From the NCBI GenBank assembly GCA_019694805.1, contig JAIBBG010000001.1, forward strand, positions 310,001 to 374,000: DNA of 64,000 bases, written 5' to 3'. Positions 34,580 to 43,816 of this stretch are shown piece by piece (the stretch's first letter is position 1; every line of letters begins with the position of its first letter). The notes under the pieces are model-generated. The model did not search any database. It had not been told where the DNA came from and saw only the letters and a program-made list of their open reading frames with translations. Made by a program: the position numbers and the translations under genes. The DNA comes from Flavobacteriales bacterium. Lineage in GTDB: Bacteria > Bacteroidota > Bacteroidia > Flavobacteriales_D > Sanyastnellaceae.

Positions 34580-37500
34580 ATGACCACTAAAAACTTCAAA
34601 GTCATCAGGGCCAGTGCCGGTACAGGGAAAACCTATACCCTGGTGAAGGAATACCTGCAATTGGCTTTAAAAAATGGCACAAATTGGTATTATAAGCACA
34701 TATTGGCTATCACTTTTACCAACGCGGCAGCCGCTGAAATGAAAGAAAGAATCCTCAAAAACCTGAGGCTCTTTTCCCAGAATGACCATCAATGTGCATT
34801 GCTCACAGAAGTAGCCAAAAATCTTGACCTGACAGAAGTCGAAGTAAGAGACCGGGCAAGGCGCACTTTTCACCACATGCTGCACAATTATGGTCAACTG
34901 AGCATTCTTACCATCGACAGTTTTACTTCCAAACTCATTAGAAGTTTTTCCAAAGATCTTCATCTGAAATACGATTTCAATATTGAAATTGATTCGACAA
35001 CTTTTCTTGAAAAAGTTGTTGATGAATGCATCAGTCTGATCGGTGAAGATGAAGCACTCACTAACTGGCTCGTAGACTACGCCAAAAGAAACGCAGAAGA
35101 TGAGGCAGATTGGAATTTTAAGGAAAAAGTACTCAAGACATCCAAGGAAATGATTCGTGAATCTGCATGGCCATCCCTGGATAAATTGAGTGCATTCAGT
35201 GATGAAGATTTTCGAAGGGTAGCGAATGAAGTCAACAAAGCGATTTCACAATTTGAGCACAAAGCAATTTCAATCGCCCAAAAAGGACTTGATGTGATAG
35301 CGGAGGCACAACTTTCATTGTTTGATTTTGCATACGGCAAATCAGGCGGGTTGATGTATTTGAAAAAAATAGGCGTAGATCAGAATTATGTCACTGCTTC
35401 ACACAGAACCCTTGAATTGCTCGTTGATGATGACAAGTGGTACAACCAAAAAACAGAGCGGGATTTGGTGGCAAGGATCAAACAAATTCAACCACCGGTT
35501 CGAGAATGTCTTCAAGAGCTCATCAACTTTCTGAATGAAGAGGCTATTTTGAAATATCGTATTCGAAAGGCCATCGCTAAAAATATATACTCGATTGGAC
35601 TCATCAATAAACTCAGCAGTATCGCTGCGGAAATCCGCATCGATGAAAACATCATCCTGATTGCGGATTTTCATCGCATGGTGAATGATATTGTGCGAAG
35701 TAATCAAGCTCCATTTATCTTCGAAAGGATTGGTGTTCGATATCGCCATATCATGATTGATGAGTTTCAAGACACATCTATTTTGCAGTGGGAAAATGCG
35801 TTGCCATTGATCGATAATGCCCTTGCAGAAAATCATTTGAACCTTATCGTTGGAGATGCCAAACAAGCTATCTACCGGTGGCGCGGAGGTGATGCAAGAC
35901 AATTTGTAGAACTTCCAGTATTGCGCTCCGAAAGTTCCCAACAAATCACTTCACTTCCTTATCATTTTCATCGTGAAAATCTCAGCACCAGTTATCGCAG
36001 TGCAGAAGCCATAGTCGAATTCAATAATATGCTTTACAAGCGACTTACTGAGTCGCAACCACATCTGCATGCCGTTTATGATGGCTTTGAACAAACCACG
36101 AGTGCGTCCAGAAAAGGGATGGTCAGTGTTCACTATGCTCAAGGCAGTAAAAGAGCAGAATATCGGCCAGTAACGATGGAGATCATTTTAAAGTGCATCG
36201 CAGAATCCTTGGCAGATGGTTATCCACCTGGAGATATTGCCGTCCTTACCAGAATAGGAAAAGGTGAAGCAGATGAAGTAGCCTCTGCATTGCTCAACGC
36301 AGGATATCAGGTGGTAACCAAAGAGAGTTTACTCGCTGATCACTCACCTGCAGTCAATGTCGTCATTTCCTATTTGAACATGATGTTCAACCTGTCAGAC
36401 AAATTTGCTCCGACGTTGCTTCTTCAGTCATTGTGCAAACTTCATCCTCAAATTTCACTCACAGAATTTCATGAAAAATATGCCGTTGGATCCGGTAAAA
36501 AACTGAGTTTCGATCATTGGCGATTCCTGAATGATTATTTCGGTGATATGGGAAAAATCACACTCACCACACCGCCATTAGAAGCAGTCATTTCTGTGAT
36601 TCGCATGTTTAAGATAGAACCCGACAGCGGACTCGAGCTTCTTCTGGAAAAAGTGAGGACACATTGCGTTGAAGATCATCGCACCATCACTGAATTTTTA
36701 ACGTGGTGGAAAGATCAAAGCGAAAAGACGTATACCTCATCGGTTGGATCTTCAGGTGCCATACAAATCATGACTGTACATAAATCCAAAGGACTTGAAT
36801 TTCCTGTTGTCATCTACGCTCGTATGACAAGAAGAAAAACGCCTGATGAAATTTGGATCAATCTCGATGAGAAGGAATATGGATTGCCTGCAACGTTGAT
36901 TTCAAGTTCGATGAAAAGTGCCGAAGATTCTGAGCAAACTGAATTCAACAATGAATCAGAACAACAAGCAATTGATGAAATGAATGTTTGTTATGTCGCA
37001 ACAACCAGACCGAAGGACAGACTATACATGATTCTTGAAGGTGGAAGTCAAAGCGCATTGACAAAACAAATCCAATCGACCATTCAAAAGATTTCACCAA
37101 ATTTTCCTGAAACACCATATGTGTTTGGTGTAAAAGAAAAAAACAACAGAGAACCTGAAGACGACAATACGATGCTGATACCATTTGAAAATGCCCCTGC
37201 AAGAACATGGCAAATCAGATCGAAAACCGGACCTCAAAACAAAGCTGCTCTTTACGGCGATCTTCTTCATCGTTGTTTGCAACTCATCATTACTGCAAGA
37301 GATATTCCTGCAGCCATTGCAAACGTGATTAAGAATTCCATGCATCAACATCTTGAATCGCAAATCAAAACAGACATCGAAAAGATCATTCTCCACCCAA
37401 TGGCCTCAACATGGTTTCAGGGAATTGGAAGATTATTGCAAGAAAGAGAGTTGGTGACATCATCAGGAAAAATTCTGCGCCCAGATCGGGTTCTCATTTT

Positions 37501-37663
37501 TGAAGGTTATGTTGATGTGATTGACTACAAAACAGGCCAACCATCTGAACAACATTTTGCTCAACTCAAATCATACATGCATGAAATATCCCAAATTGAA
37601 AAAATACCAGCCAGAGGATATGTTGTGTATACCAGTTCTGGTGAAATTGTCAAAGTGGAATAG
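34580..37663 (+). CDS. UvrD-family helicase-nuclease, AddA-like
   Basis: A 1027-residue superfamily 1A helicase. Walker A ASAGTGKTYT is at residues 11-20, ITFTNAAAAEMKERI (~46) is motif Ia, MIDEFQDTS (~390) is the Walker B box, then GDAKQAIYRWRGGD (~425), VHKSKGLEFPVVIY (~732) and CYVATTRPKDRLYMI (~800). The C-terminus contains DRVLIFEGYVDVIDYKTGQ (~970-987), a PD-(D/E)XK nuclease core as in RecB and AddA. Such enzymes resect double-strand breaks for recombination and degrade foreign linear DNA. In Bacteroidota this gene normally adjoins addB, but here neither side has an addB-like gene. An AddB encoded elsewhere is the simplest explanation. It ends 93 bases before a T9SS cargo gene. Confidence 0.88.
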   Translation: MTTKNFKVIRASAGTGKTYTLVKEYLQLALKNGTNWYYKHILAITFTNAAAAEMKERILKNLRLFSQNDHQCALLTEVAKNLDLTEVEVRDRARRTFHHMLHNYGQLSILTIDSFTSKLIRSFSKDLHLKYDFNIEIDSTTFLEKVVDECISLIGEDEALTNWLVDYAKRNAEDEADWNFKEKVLKTSKEMIRESAWPSLDKLSAFSDEDFRRVANEVNKAISQFEHKAISIAQKGLDVIAEAQLSLFDFAYGKSGGLMYLKKIGVDQNYVTASHRTLELLVDDDKWYNQKTERDLVARIKQIQPPVRECLQELINFLNEEAILKYRIRKAIAKNIYSIGLINKLSSIAAEIRIDENIILIADFHRMVNDIVRSNQAPFIFERIGVRYRHIMIDEFQDTSILQWENALPLIDNALAENHLNLIVGDAKQAIYRWRGGDARQFVELPVLRSESSQQITSLPYHFHRENLSTSYRSAEAIVEFNNMLYKRLTESQPHLHAVYDGFEQTTSASRKGMVSVHYAQGSKRAEYRPVTMEIILKCIAESLADGYPPGDIAVLTRIGKGEADEVASALLNAGYQVVTKESLLADHSPAVNVVISYLNMMFNLSDKFAPTLLLQSLCKLHPQISLTEFHEKYAVGSGKKLSFDHWRFLNDYFGDMGKITLTTPPLEAVISVIRMFKIEPDSGLELLLEKVRTHCVEDHRTITEFLTWWKDQSEKTYTSSVGSSGAIQIMTVHKSKGLEFPVVIYARMTRRKTPDEIWINLDEKEYGLPATLISSSMKSAEDSEQTEFNNESEQQAIDEMNVCYVATTRPKDRLYMILEGGSQSALTKQIQSTIQKISPNFPETPYVFGVKEKNNREPEDDNTMLIPFENAPARTWQIRSKTGPQNKAALYGDLLHRCLQLIITARDIPAAIANVIKNSMHQHLESQIKTDIEKIILHPMASTWFQGIGRLLQERELVTSSGKILRPDRVLIFEGYVDVIDYKTGQPSEQHFAQLKSYMHEISQIEKIPARGYVVYTSSGEIVKVE

Positions 37664-37756
37664 CATCGCAGACTTGAAATTATTGTAAGAACCTACAAGG
37701 AAATTAGAAGTCTTACTTCTCAATAATTCTTTTATTTGTGGTACTACTTGTGAAAA

Positions 37757-40700
37757 GTGAGTCATCGCTTTTCATTTTATAGACCTAAATCATCGCCTGT
37801 GAAAAGTAAACTACCACTCTTGCTCGCACTCGTCATTGTAAGTTTAAGCAACAACGTAACAGCACAGGATGCCGCATTTCTTCAAAGCGGTAAACTTGAA
37901 CACATGGCTGGCGTTACATTGCCCACAACACGACCGAAAGCAGCATCGTGCGCTCCCGCCACGGCATTGCGCGATCTGGAATGGAACAACATTGATGCGC
38001 TGATAGAAACGGGGGGTTCACTATGGCAAGATCGAGCCAATGGACGATCACATTACTATGCACCAAAATCCGGTGTCAACTCCGTTCTCTTCGCAGGATC
38101 ACTCTGGCTTGGAGGTGTTTCTCCAGACCAACAGCTGAAACTCGCAGCACTCCAATATCGCTATTCAGGTAGTGATTATTGGCCAGGGCCACTCACAACA
38201 GATGGGACAGCAGAGACGACTTCGTCATCTTGTTTATCATGGGACAAATTCAGTGTATCACTTAGAACCGACGCAGCAATGCATCGCGCCTATTTTGAAT
38301 GTCAGAATGATCCTAACTGTGATTTATCAGATTTACTTCCAAATGGCTACGTGATTCCTTCTTATTTCATGGATTATCCTGCACATGGCAACCTGGCCGC
38401 CGGACAGGATTTTTATATCGCACCATTCTATGACTTCGACGACAATGGAATCTACGACCCAACCAAAGGAGATTATCCATGGTACGACATCGATAAATCT
38501 GTCAATTGTCGTAAAAGAAAAAGTGATGACCCCGTGCCTTTGTATGGAGATCAAACACTCTTTTGGGTATTCAACGATAAAGGAAATATTCATACCGAAT
38601 CCGGAGGACAAGCCATCGGCATGGAAATACGTGCACAAGCTTTCGCCTTTAGTACGAATGACGAAGTCAACAACATGACATTTTACAATTATGTCCTCAT
38701 CAACCAAGGCACACAAAAACTTCAGGACACCTATTTCGGAACTTGGATTGATTGCGATATCGGTGGGCACGTAGATGATTATGTTGGCTGTGATGTTCAA
38801 CGCGGACTCGGATATGGATACAACGGTAACTCATACGATGGCCCATCAGCTTTATCTTTTGGCTATGGAGAAAATCCTCCCGCTGTAGGGGTCGATTTTT
38901 TCGAAGGTCCATATCAGGATAAAGACAGCATGGACAATCCACTGACGGATGACATCAATATTGCATTTGAACAAAAAGGTATTCCATACAAAGGAATTGG
39001 TATTGGATATGGCGATGGCATTGTGGACAATGAAAGATTTGGTATGAGAAAGTTTCTTTACCATATCTCAGGAACCGGAACAAATGGACCACCAACCCAA
39101 GCATCACACTATTACAACTATCTCCGTGGGTATTGGAAAAACAACCAACGAATGACCTATGGCGGAAATGCACTCACCGTCGGCACAGGAACCGATCCCA
39201 GTATACCCGCGGATTATATGTTTCCGGGAGATACCGATCCGTTGAGATTCGGAACCTATGGCATTGATGTGGCTCCTTGGACTGAAGTGAGTAGTGATAA
39301 CCTTCCGGGCGACAGAAGATTTATGCAAAGTGCAGGACCATTTACACTTGAACCTGGTGATTACAACAATATCACTGTAGGTGTGGTATATGCACGCGCA
39401 ACCTCCGGTGATCCTTTTGCATCCGTAGAATTATTGAGGCAAGCTGATGATAAAGCACAGGCTTTATTTGACAACTGTTTCGAACTCATCTCTGGACCCG
39501 ATGCGCCTGATGTAGAAATATGTGAGCTCGAAAACGAACTTATCCTGATGTGGACGAATGAAAATTCATTCAATTCGAATTATCATGAATTGTATAGCAC
39601 GATTGATCCCACCATTCCCGAAGTTGACGCCGATGGCAATACCTATTCCATAGAGGAAAGGAGTTACCATTTTCAGGGTTACATGATATACCAACTTGCG
39701 GATGAAAACGTATCCATTACCGAATTGGCAGATGTCAACCTTGCAAGATTGATTGGTCAATGTGATGTGGAAGATGAAGTGGGTACAATCATCAATTACG
39801 AGCGTGATGATGATACCGGCATCATTGCGGGTGCACTAAAAGTGGATGGTGCCAATGAAGGCATCTACCACTCACTTCGTATTACAGAAGATGCTTTCGC
39901 TTTAGGAGACAAAACCCTTATCAACCATAAAACTTACTACTTTATGGTCATTGCATATGGATATAACAACTACCGAGATTATGACATCTCTACCAATTCC
40001 GGACAAGACGAAGCCTTCCTTGCATCCAGAAAAGGAAGTTTTGGAACCATCAGACCGGTGAGTGGTATTCCTCACAAAGTACTACCGCAAGCAGATGGAA
40101 CCTATACGCATTCATCCTATGGTCAGGAATTAGCACTTAAACAATATGAAGGCATTGGCAATGGTGATCATTGGATTGCAATGGATGAGACCAGCGAACT
40201 AGAAATTGTTGCTCAAAACACCATTGAAGATATTCAATACAACGCCGGGGCAAGTCCAGTTAAAGTAAAAGTGGTTGATCCTCTCAGGGTTCCTGCAGCC
40301 GATTTCGAATTAAAACTGGCGCCGGATAATCAAGGATTAGTTAGCGATTCTGCCTTCTGGCAGCTTCATAATTTGACAACTGATGAATACTACAATTCAT
40401 ATCATGCCATTCTCACGCCATATGAGGAATTGATGATTGATTGGGGTTTATCGGTATATTGGAAACAGGTGATGTCGAAAGATAGTACTGATGAACATTT
40501 TACTGATTTCATCGGAGCAGCAATCATCTATGAAGATCCATCGCTCGCATGGCTCACAGGTTTTCCTGATGATGATTCATACGGTGATTACAACTGGATT
40601 CGCAGTGGAAGCAATTATAAAGATCCTGCGACGGGTGATCCTATTGAAGTGAGCTACAACGATTATACCGACGGACACCTTCTTGACAGCGCAGCAACTC

Positions 40701-41980
40701 CTAATGTTTTCACTGATGGCAAACAGAAATATGAAAGTGTGCTGAATGGAACCTGGTCTCCTTATTGTCTTGTCAGTGGTACTGAATTCGATACGGAAAT
40801 GAATCTTTGGAGGGATCGAATTGCTCCGACCATCAAAGCATACACTGGCGATATCACCAACGTGTTCATGCCGAAATACACCAACAATATCATAGGATTG
40901 AACAATGTGGATATTGTACTCACAGATGACAAATCCAAATGGACCAGATGTCCTGTTTTCGAAATGCAGATAGAAACAGAACTATCAGAAGGTCATGTAG
41001 AAAAAATGCAAATGCGCAAACATGCTTCATTGGATAAAAATGGATTGGCAAGTGGACAATCCGGCTGCAATGAAAATGAAGCAACACAAAACGGAACTCA
41101 ACCTGAGGGTATGTCATGGTTTCCTGGTTATGCTATCGATGTAAATACTGGTGAACGATTGAACATGGCTTTTGGTGAAGATTCATGGCAAATCAGCGAA
41201 AATGGTGGTGACATGATTTGGAATCCATCGGAAAATATGGTGAGCCAGAATGGAGCACCCATTGCAGCAGGACAACATTGGATCTATGTTTTCAAAAACA
41301 TGACTCATCTCAATAATGGTGAAGACTTCATGCCTACCTATGATGCCGGAAACTATGTGTATAGTCTGCGGTCAAACAATGGAAGCATGAACACGGCTAA
41401 CTTGAAGAAACTGTTCAGCGCGTGCACATGGGTGGGTTCAGCGATAAGAATTCCTGGCACATCGTGGAAATCTGTTGCCGATGGTCTCATTCCAACGAAA
41501 ACAAGAATTTCATTGCGTGTGAGTAAAACCTATCAGAAATACGATGTTACCAATCCTGTGCTGAATGATTATACCAATGCACTCAATTATTGGAACCCGG
41601 TATATCGCTTTTCTACTGGTGACCTGTTCGTTCAAACAGATCAGATAACAGCTCTCGAAGAGTCGTTGCCCTATTTCAATGTTGTTCCGAATCCATATTA
41701 TGCATTTTCATCTTATGAAAAGAATAAACTCGACAACGTTGTTAAAATCACCAACGTACCAGAGAGATGTGTGATCAGTATTTATGACCTAAAAGGTACC
41801 CTCATCCGGCAATACAATAAATCAGATCCACTTACTTCGCTGAATTGGGATTTGAAAAATCACAAAGGCATTCCGATATCAAGTGGCACATATATCATCC
41901 ACATCAAAGTACCGGATGTTGGTGAAAGGATATTGAAATGGTTTGGAGTGATGCGGCCTATTGACCTCGAAAATTTTTAA
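37757..41980 (+). CDS. Large T9SS-secreted protein of unknown function
   Basis: A 1407-residue exported protein. GTG 37757 is used; GTG 37799 (14 codons later) puts a signal peptide (KLPLLLALVIVSLSNNVTAQ) directly at the start and is a serious alternative. TGTGAAAAGT occurs before both candidates. The first half carries WQDRANGRSHYYAPKSGVNSVLFAGSLWLGGV (~85-115), a phrase seen in a family of very large Bacteroidota surface proteins. The middle is beta-rich and full of Asp/Asn/Tyr, with possible fibronectin-like modules near 620-760. The end has a T9SS type A sorting domain (YFNVVPNPYYAFSSYEKN ... ISIYDLKGTLIRQY ... SSGTYIIHIKVP) and then ERILKWFGVMRPIDLENF. No catalytic motif was recognised. 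It follows the AddA-like gene but is probably unrelated to it. Confidence 0.8.
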   Translation: MSHRFSFYRPKSSPVKSKLPLLLALVIVSLSNNVTAQDAAFLQSGKLEHMAGVTLPTTRPKAASCAPATALRDLEWNNIDALIETGGSLWQDRANGRSHYYAPKSGVNSVLFAGSLWLGGVSPDQQLKLAALQYRYSGSDYWPGPLTTDGTAETTSSSCLSWDKFSVSLRTDAAMHRAYFECQNDPNCDLSDLLPNGYVIPSYFMDYPAHGNLAAGQDFYIAPFYDFDDNGIYDPTKGDYPWYDIDKSVNCRKRKSDDPVPLYGDQTLFWVFNDKGNIHTESGGQAIGMEIRAQAFAFSTNDEVNNMTFYNYVLINQGTQKLQDTYFGTWIDCDIGGHVDDYVGCDVQRGLGYGYNGNSYDGPSALSFGYGENPPAVGVDFFEGPYQDKDSMDNPLTDDINIAFEQKGIPYKGIGIGYGDGIVDNERFGMRKFLYHISGTGTNGPPTQASHYYNYLRGYWKNNQRMTYGGNALTVGTGTDPSIPADYMFPGDTDPLRFGTYGIDVAPWTEVSSDNLPGDRRFMQSAGPFTLEPGDYNNITVGVVYARATSGDPFASVELLRQADDKAQALFDNCFELISGPDAPDVEICELENELILMWTNENSFNSNYHELYSTIDPTIPEVDADGNTYSIEERSYHFQGYMIYQLADENVSITELADVNLARLIGQCDVEDEVGTIINYERDDDTGIIAGALKVDGANEGIYHSLRITEDAFALGDKTLINHKTYYFMVIAYGYNNYRDYDISTNSGQDEAFLASRKGSFGTIRPVSGIPHKVLPQADGTYTHSSYGQELALKQYEGIGNGDHWIAMDETSELEIVAQNTIEDIQYNAGASPVKVKVVDPLRVPAADFELKLAPDNQGLVSDSAFWQLHNLTTDEYYNSYHAILTPYEELMIDWGLSVYWKQVMSKDSTDEHFTDFIGAAIIYEDPSLAWLTGFPDDDSYGDYNWIRSGSNYKDPATGDPIEVSYNDYTDGHLLDSAATPNVFTDGKQKYESVLNGTWSPYCLVSGTEFDTEMNLWRDRIAPTIKAYTGDITNVFMPKYTNNIIGLNNVDIVLTDDKSKWTRCPVFEMQIETELSEGHVEKMQMRKHASLDKNGLASGQSGCNENEATQNGTQPEGMSWFPGYAIDVNTGERLNMAFGEDSWQISENGGDMIWNPSENMVSQNGAPIAAGQHWIYVFKNMTHLNNGEDFMPTYDAGNYVYSLRSNNGSMNTANLKKLFSACTWVGSAIRIPGTSWKSVADGLIPTKTRISLRVSKTYQKYDVTNPVLNDYTNALNYWNPVYRFSTGDLFVQTDQITALEESLPYFNVVPNPYYAFSSYEKNKLDNVVKITNVPERCVISIYDLKGTLIRQYNKSDPLTSLNWDLKNHKGIPISSGTYIIHIKVPDVGERILKWFGVMRPIDLENF

Positions 41981-42344
41981 CATCTACAGCGTACTATCCA
42001 GTCATGAAAAAAAGCCCACGTATCATAGAAAATCTCATGAAGCTTGTATTGAAGAATGCTCAGCCATGTCATAGATTCTTGGCGCGCAGTAGCTTTATAA
42101 AGCCATTCATGGACTTGTGATTTTTGATGTTCTTTCCAGAAAATAGATGGTAGGGTAAGACAACATGTGAAGGTATATTTACGTCAAAGATGCAGAACAC
42201 ATCAAACCCATGATAAAGATCTGCAGCGGGCGAAGGAAGTAACCCGGCTGCTTAGCGAGTGCAAGAACAGAGGTGCCGGAAGGCACCTTTGTTATTTTAT
42301 GACTTCAATTTCTCAAAGCTTTTCTATGATGGGTTCGTAGTCAT
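41981..42344. other. Intergenic region with a structured transcript end
   Basis: This 364-base gap lies between the 1407-residue T9SS gene and the convergent flippase. It holds a 38-codon ORF (ATG 42004, TGA 42120) with no Shine-Dalgarno match. It also has a paired segment GCAGC-GGG / CCC-G-GCTGC near 42222-42251 and a plus-strand terminator at 42271-42300. Either the upstream mRNA has a 300-base 3' UTR or a small RNA is encoded here. Confidence 0.55.
42271..42300 (+). terminator. Rho-independent terminator
   Basis: AGGTGCC and GGCACCT form a perfect 7-bp stem with a GGAA loop, then TTGTTATTTTAT. It reads on the plus strand about 290 bases after the T9SS gene stop, so it ends either that transcript or a small RNA. 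Confidence 0.75.
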
Positions 42345-43685
42345 TTACTTCACCCACATTTTAATCAACCATCCCAACACAAAAACTGGAATGGTGGTAC
42401 CCAAGGTGAAGACGGTGACTTTCCAAATTGAAAAATGAATCAACCTGAATATCCAAAGGCAGAAAATAAAATAGGCCAGTGCGTTGGTTATGGTGTAAAC
42501 CCACATGAGCATAACGAAATCATCAGTCCACCATGCGCCGATGACCAACGAAGCATAACGAAGTATGGTGAGAAAAAGCTGAAAGGCAAAAAACTGTTTT
42601 TCCTTTCTCAATGTCGTAAACAAGGACGACAATGGCGAAGAGATCATCCTGAAGAAATAGAAGATGACCAGTACTTCTGCAACCTGTCCGGCAACTTGCC
42701 ATTTTTCTTCCAGCAAAAGGAGATATAATTTTTCGCCAAATGAAAAAACAACCAGAGAAAAGAACAACGACACCAAGACTATCCCTTGATACAATTTCCA
42801 CGTATGGTTAGCCAACTCATGCATTCGATCTCTCGCTAACTCTGCTGCTTTTTGAGAAAAGACAGAGTAAATTCCGGCGCCCAACATGCGAATAGGTAAA
42901 TCAAGCACTATGAGTGAATATGAGTAAAACCCAATGCTATCCAAACCAAACCCCAACGACAATAACATTGCCGCTGGAAGATTATTGGAAAAAATATTGA
43001 TGACGTTGCCCCAATAAATGTAAAGAGGAAACTCTTTGTAATCTCTGGCAATCTGAAGCAATTCCCTACGCGTGAATCGCAATTTCATTTGATATCCAAA
43101 ATCATGAATGACAGATCCAGCATAGGTAATTGCTCTCATGCCATGTTGAATCATCGTGGTAAAAACAAGACCGCCTACAGTTGCTGATATGAATGCTCCA
43201 TAACAAGCATTAAATATTTTCGAAATCAACATGGTGGTAGTGGACCATAGTGTTTGTTTTTTGAATTCTTTATTCCTGATCGCCCAATCAGCAGTAATCC
43301 TATCCAATGCCAGCAGAAATACGGTTGGACCAATCCAATACACCCAGTTACCTAATTTCTCATGTTGAAACCAAACCAACATTTGCGGACCAGCTATGAA
43401 TGTAAATAAGGTAACACCTAGAGAAAAAAACAAAGCAATCCAAAGGGTTAGTCGAAGCAAAGCGGAAAACTCCCGTTCCTCTCTGGGAATCACGAAGGCT
43501 TGATGATATCCAAAAGTTGAAGCATTGCCCAGTGTATTGACATAAAGGTTGAAAATCCCATAAATACCATACACTTCAGGGGAATAAATGCGCGCCAAAA
43601 TGGTAAAAAAGATGAATTGAATCAGAATAGAAATGCCTGAAGACGTGAACATCCAGGCGGAGTTCCGCACGAATGAACCCTCCAT
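42345..43685 (-). CDS. Oligosaccharide flippase (Wzx-like), second copy
   Basis: A 446-residue inner-membrane protein with 12 or more hydrophobic segments. It starts MEGSFVRNSAWMFTSSGISILIQFIFF and carries ARIYSPEVYGIYGIFNLYVNTLG, typical of polysaccharide transporters of the MOP superfamily. The ATG at 43685 is used because the longest ORF starts at a TTG (43745) inside a TATCTTTG promoter element. It is only distantly similar to the flippase at 9201, and glycosyltransferases are not adjacent, so its lipid-linked substrate is unknown. It converges with the 1407-residue gene and diverges from the PKD-repeat gene. Confidence 0.82.
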   Translation of the reverse strand: MEGSFVRNSAWMFTSSGISILIQFIFFTILARIYSPEVYGIYGIFNLYVNTLGNASTFGYHQAFVIPREEREFSALLRLTLWIALFFSLGVTLFTFIAGPQMLVWFQHEKLGNWVYWIGPTVFLLALDRITADWAIRNKEFKKQTLWSTTTMLISKIFNACYGAFISATVGGLVFTTMIQHGMRAITYAGSVIHDFGYQMKLRFTRRELLQIARDYKEFPLYIYWGNVINIFSNNLPAAMLLSLGFGLDSIGFYSYSLIVLDLPIRMLGAGIYSVFSQKAAELARDRMHELANHTWKLYQGIVLVSLFFSLVVFSFGEKLYLLLLEEKWQVAGQVAEVLVIFYFFRMISSPLSSLFTTLRKEKQFFAFQLFLTILRYASLVIGAWWTDDFVMLMWVYTITNALAYFIFCLWIFRLIHFSIWKVTVFTLGTTIPVFVLGWLIKMWVK

Positions 43686-43742
43686 CCTGAGAGATGTCCT
43701 GATCTTTTGATATAGGTCCCGTATGGTTTCCAATTCAATCTT

Positions 43743-43750
43743 CAAAGATA
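43743..43750 (-). promoter_or_regulatory. -7 element TATCTTTG upstream of the second flippase gene
   Basis: On the minus strand TATCTTTG matches TAnnTTTG. It covers the TTG that starts the longest ORF, which is why a later ATG (43685) was chosen. Confidence 0.5.
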
Positions 43751-43799
43751 GTTGTTGATAAAGCCGGAACTTCCTGCTTTATCTTTCCTTGGGTAATTC

Positions 43800-43807
43800 T
43801 ACTTTCG
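43800..43807 (+). promoter_or_regulatory. -7 element TACTTTCG upstream of the PKD-repeat gene
   Basis: One-base variant of TAnnTTTG ending 9 bases before the ATG at 43817. The transcript would have a very short leader. Confidence 0.45.
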
Positions 43808-43816
43808 AACAACCTC

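Noticed and set aside
42271-42288. GGAA-loop hairpin considered as part of an SRP (4.5S) RNA
   Set aside because: The SRP tip needs asymmetric internal loops and a conserved flanking sequence that are absent. A 7-bp perfect stem plus T-rich tail is better read as a terminator.
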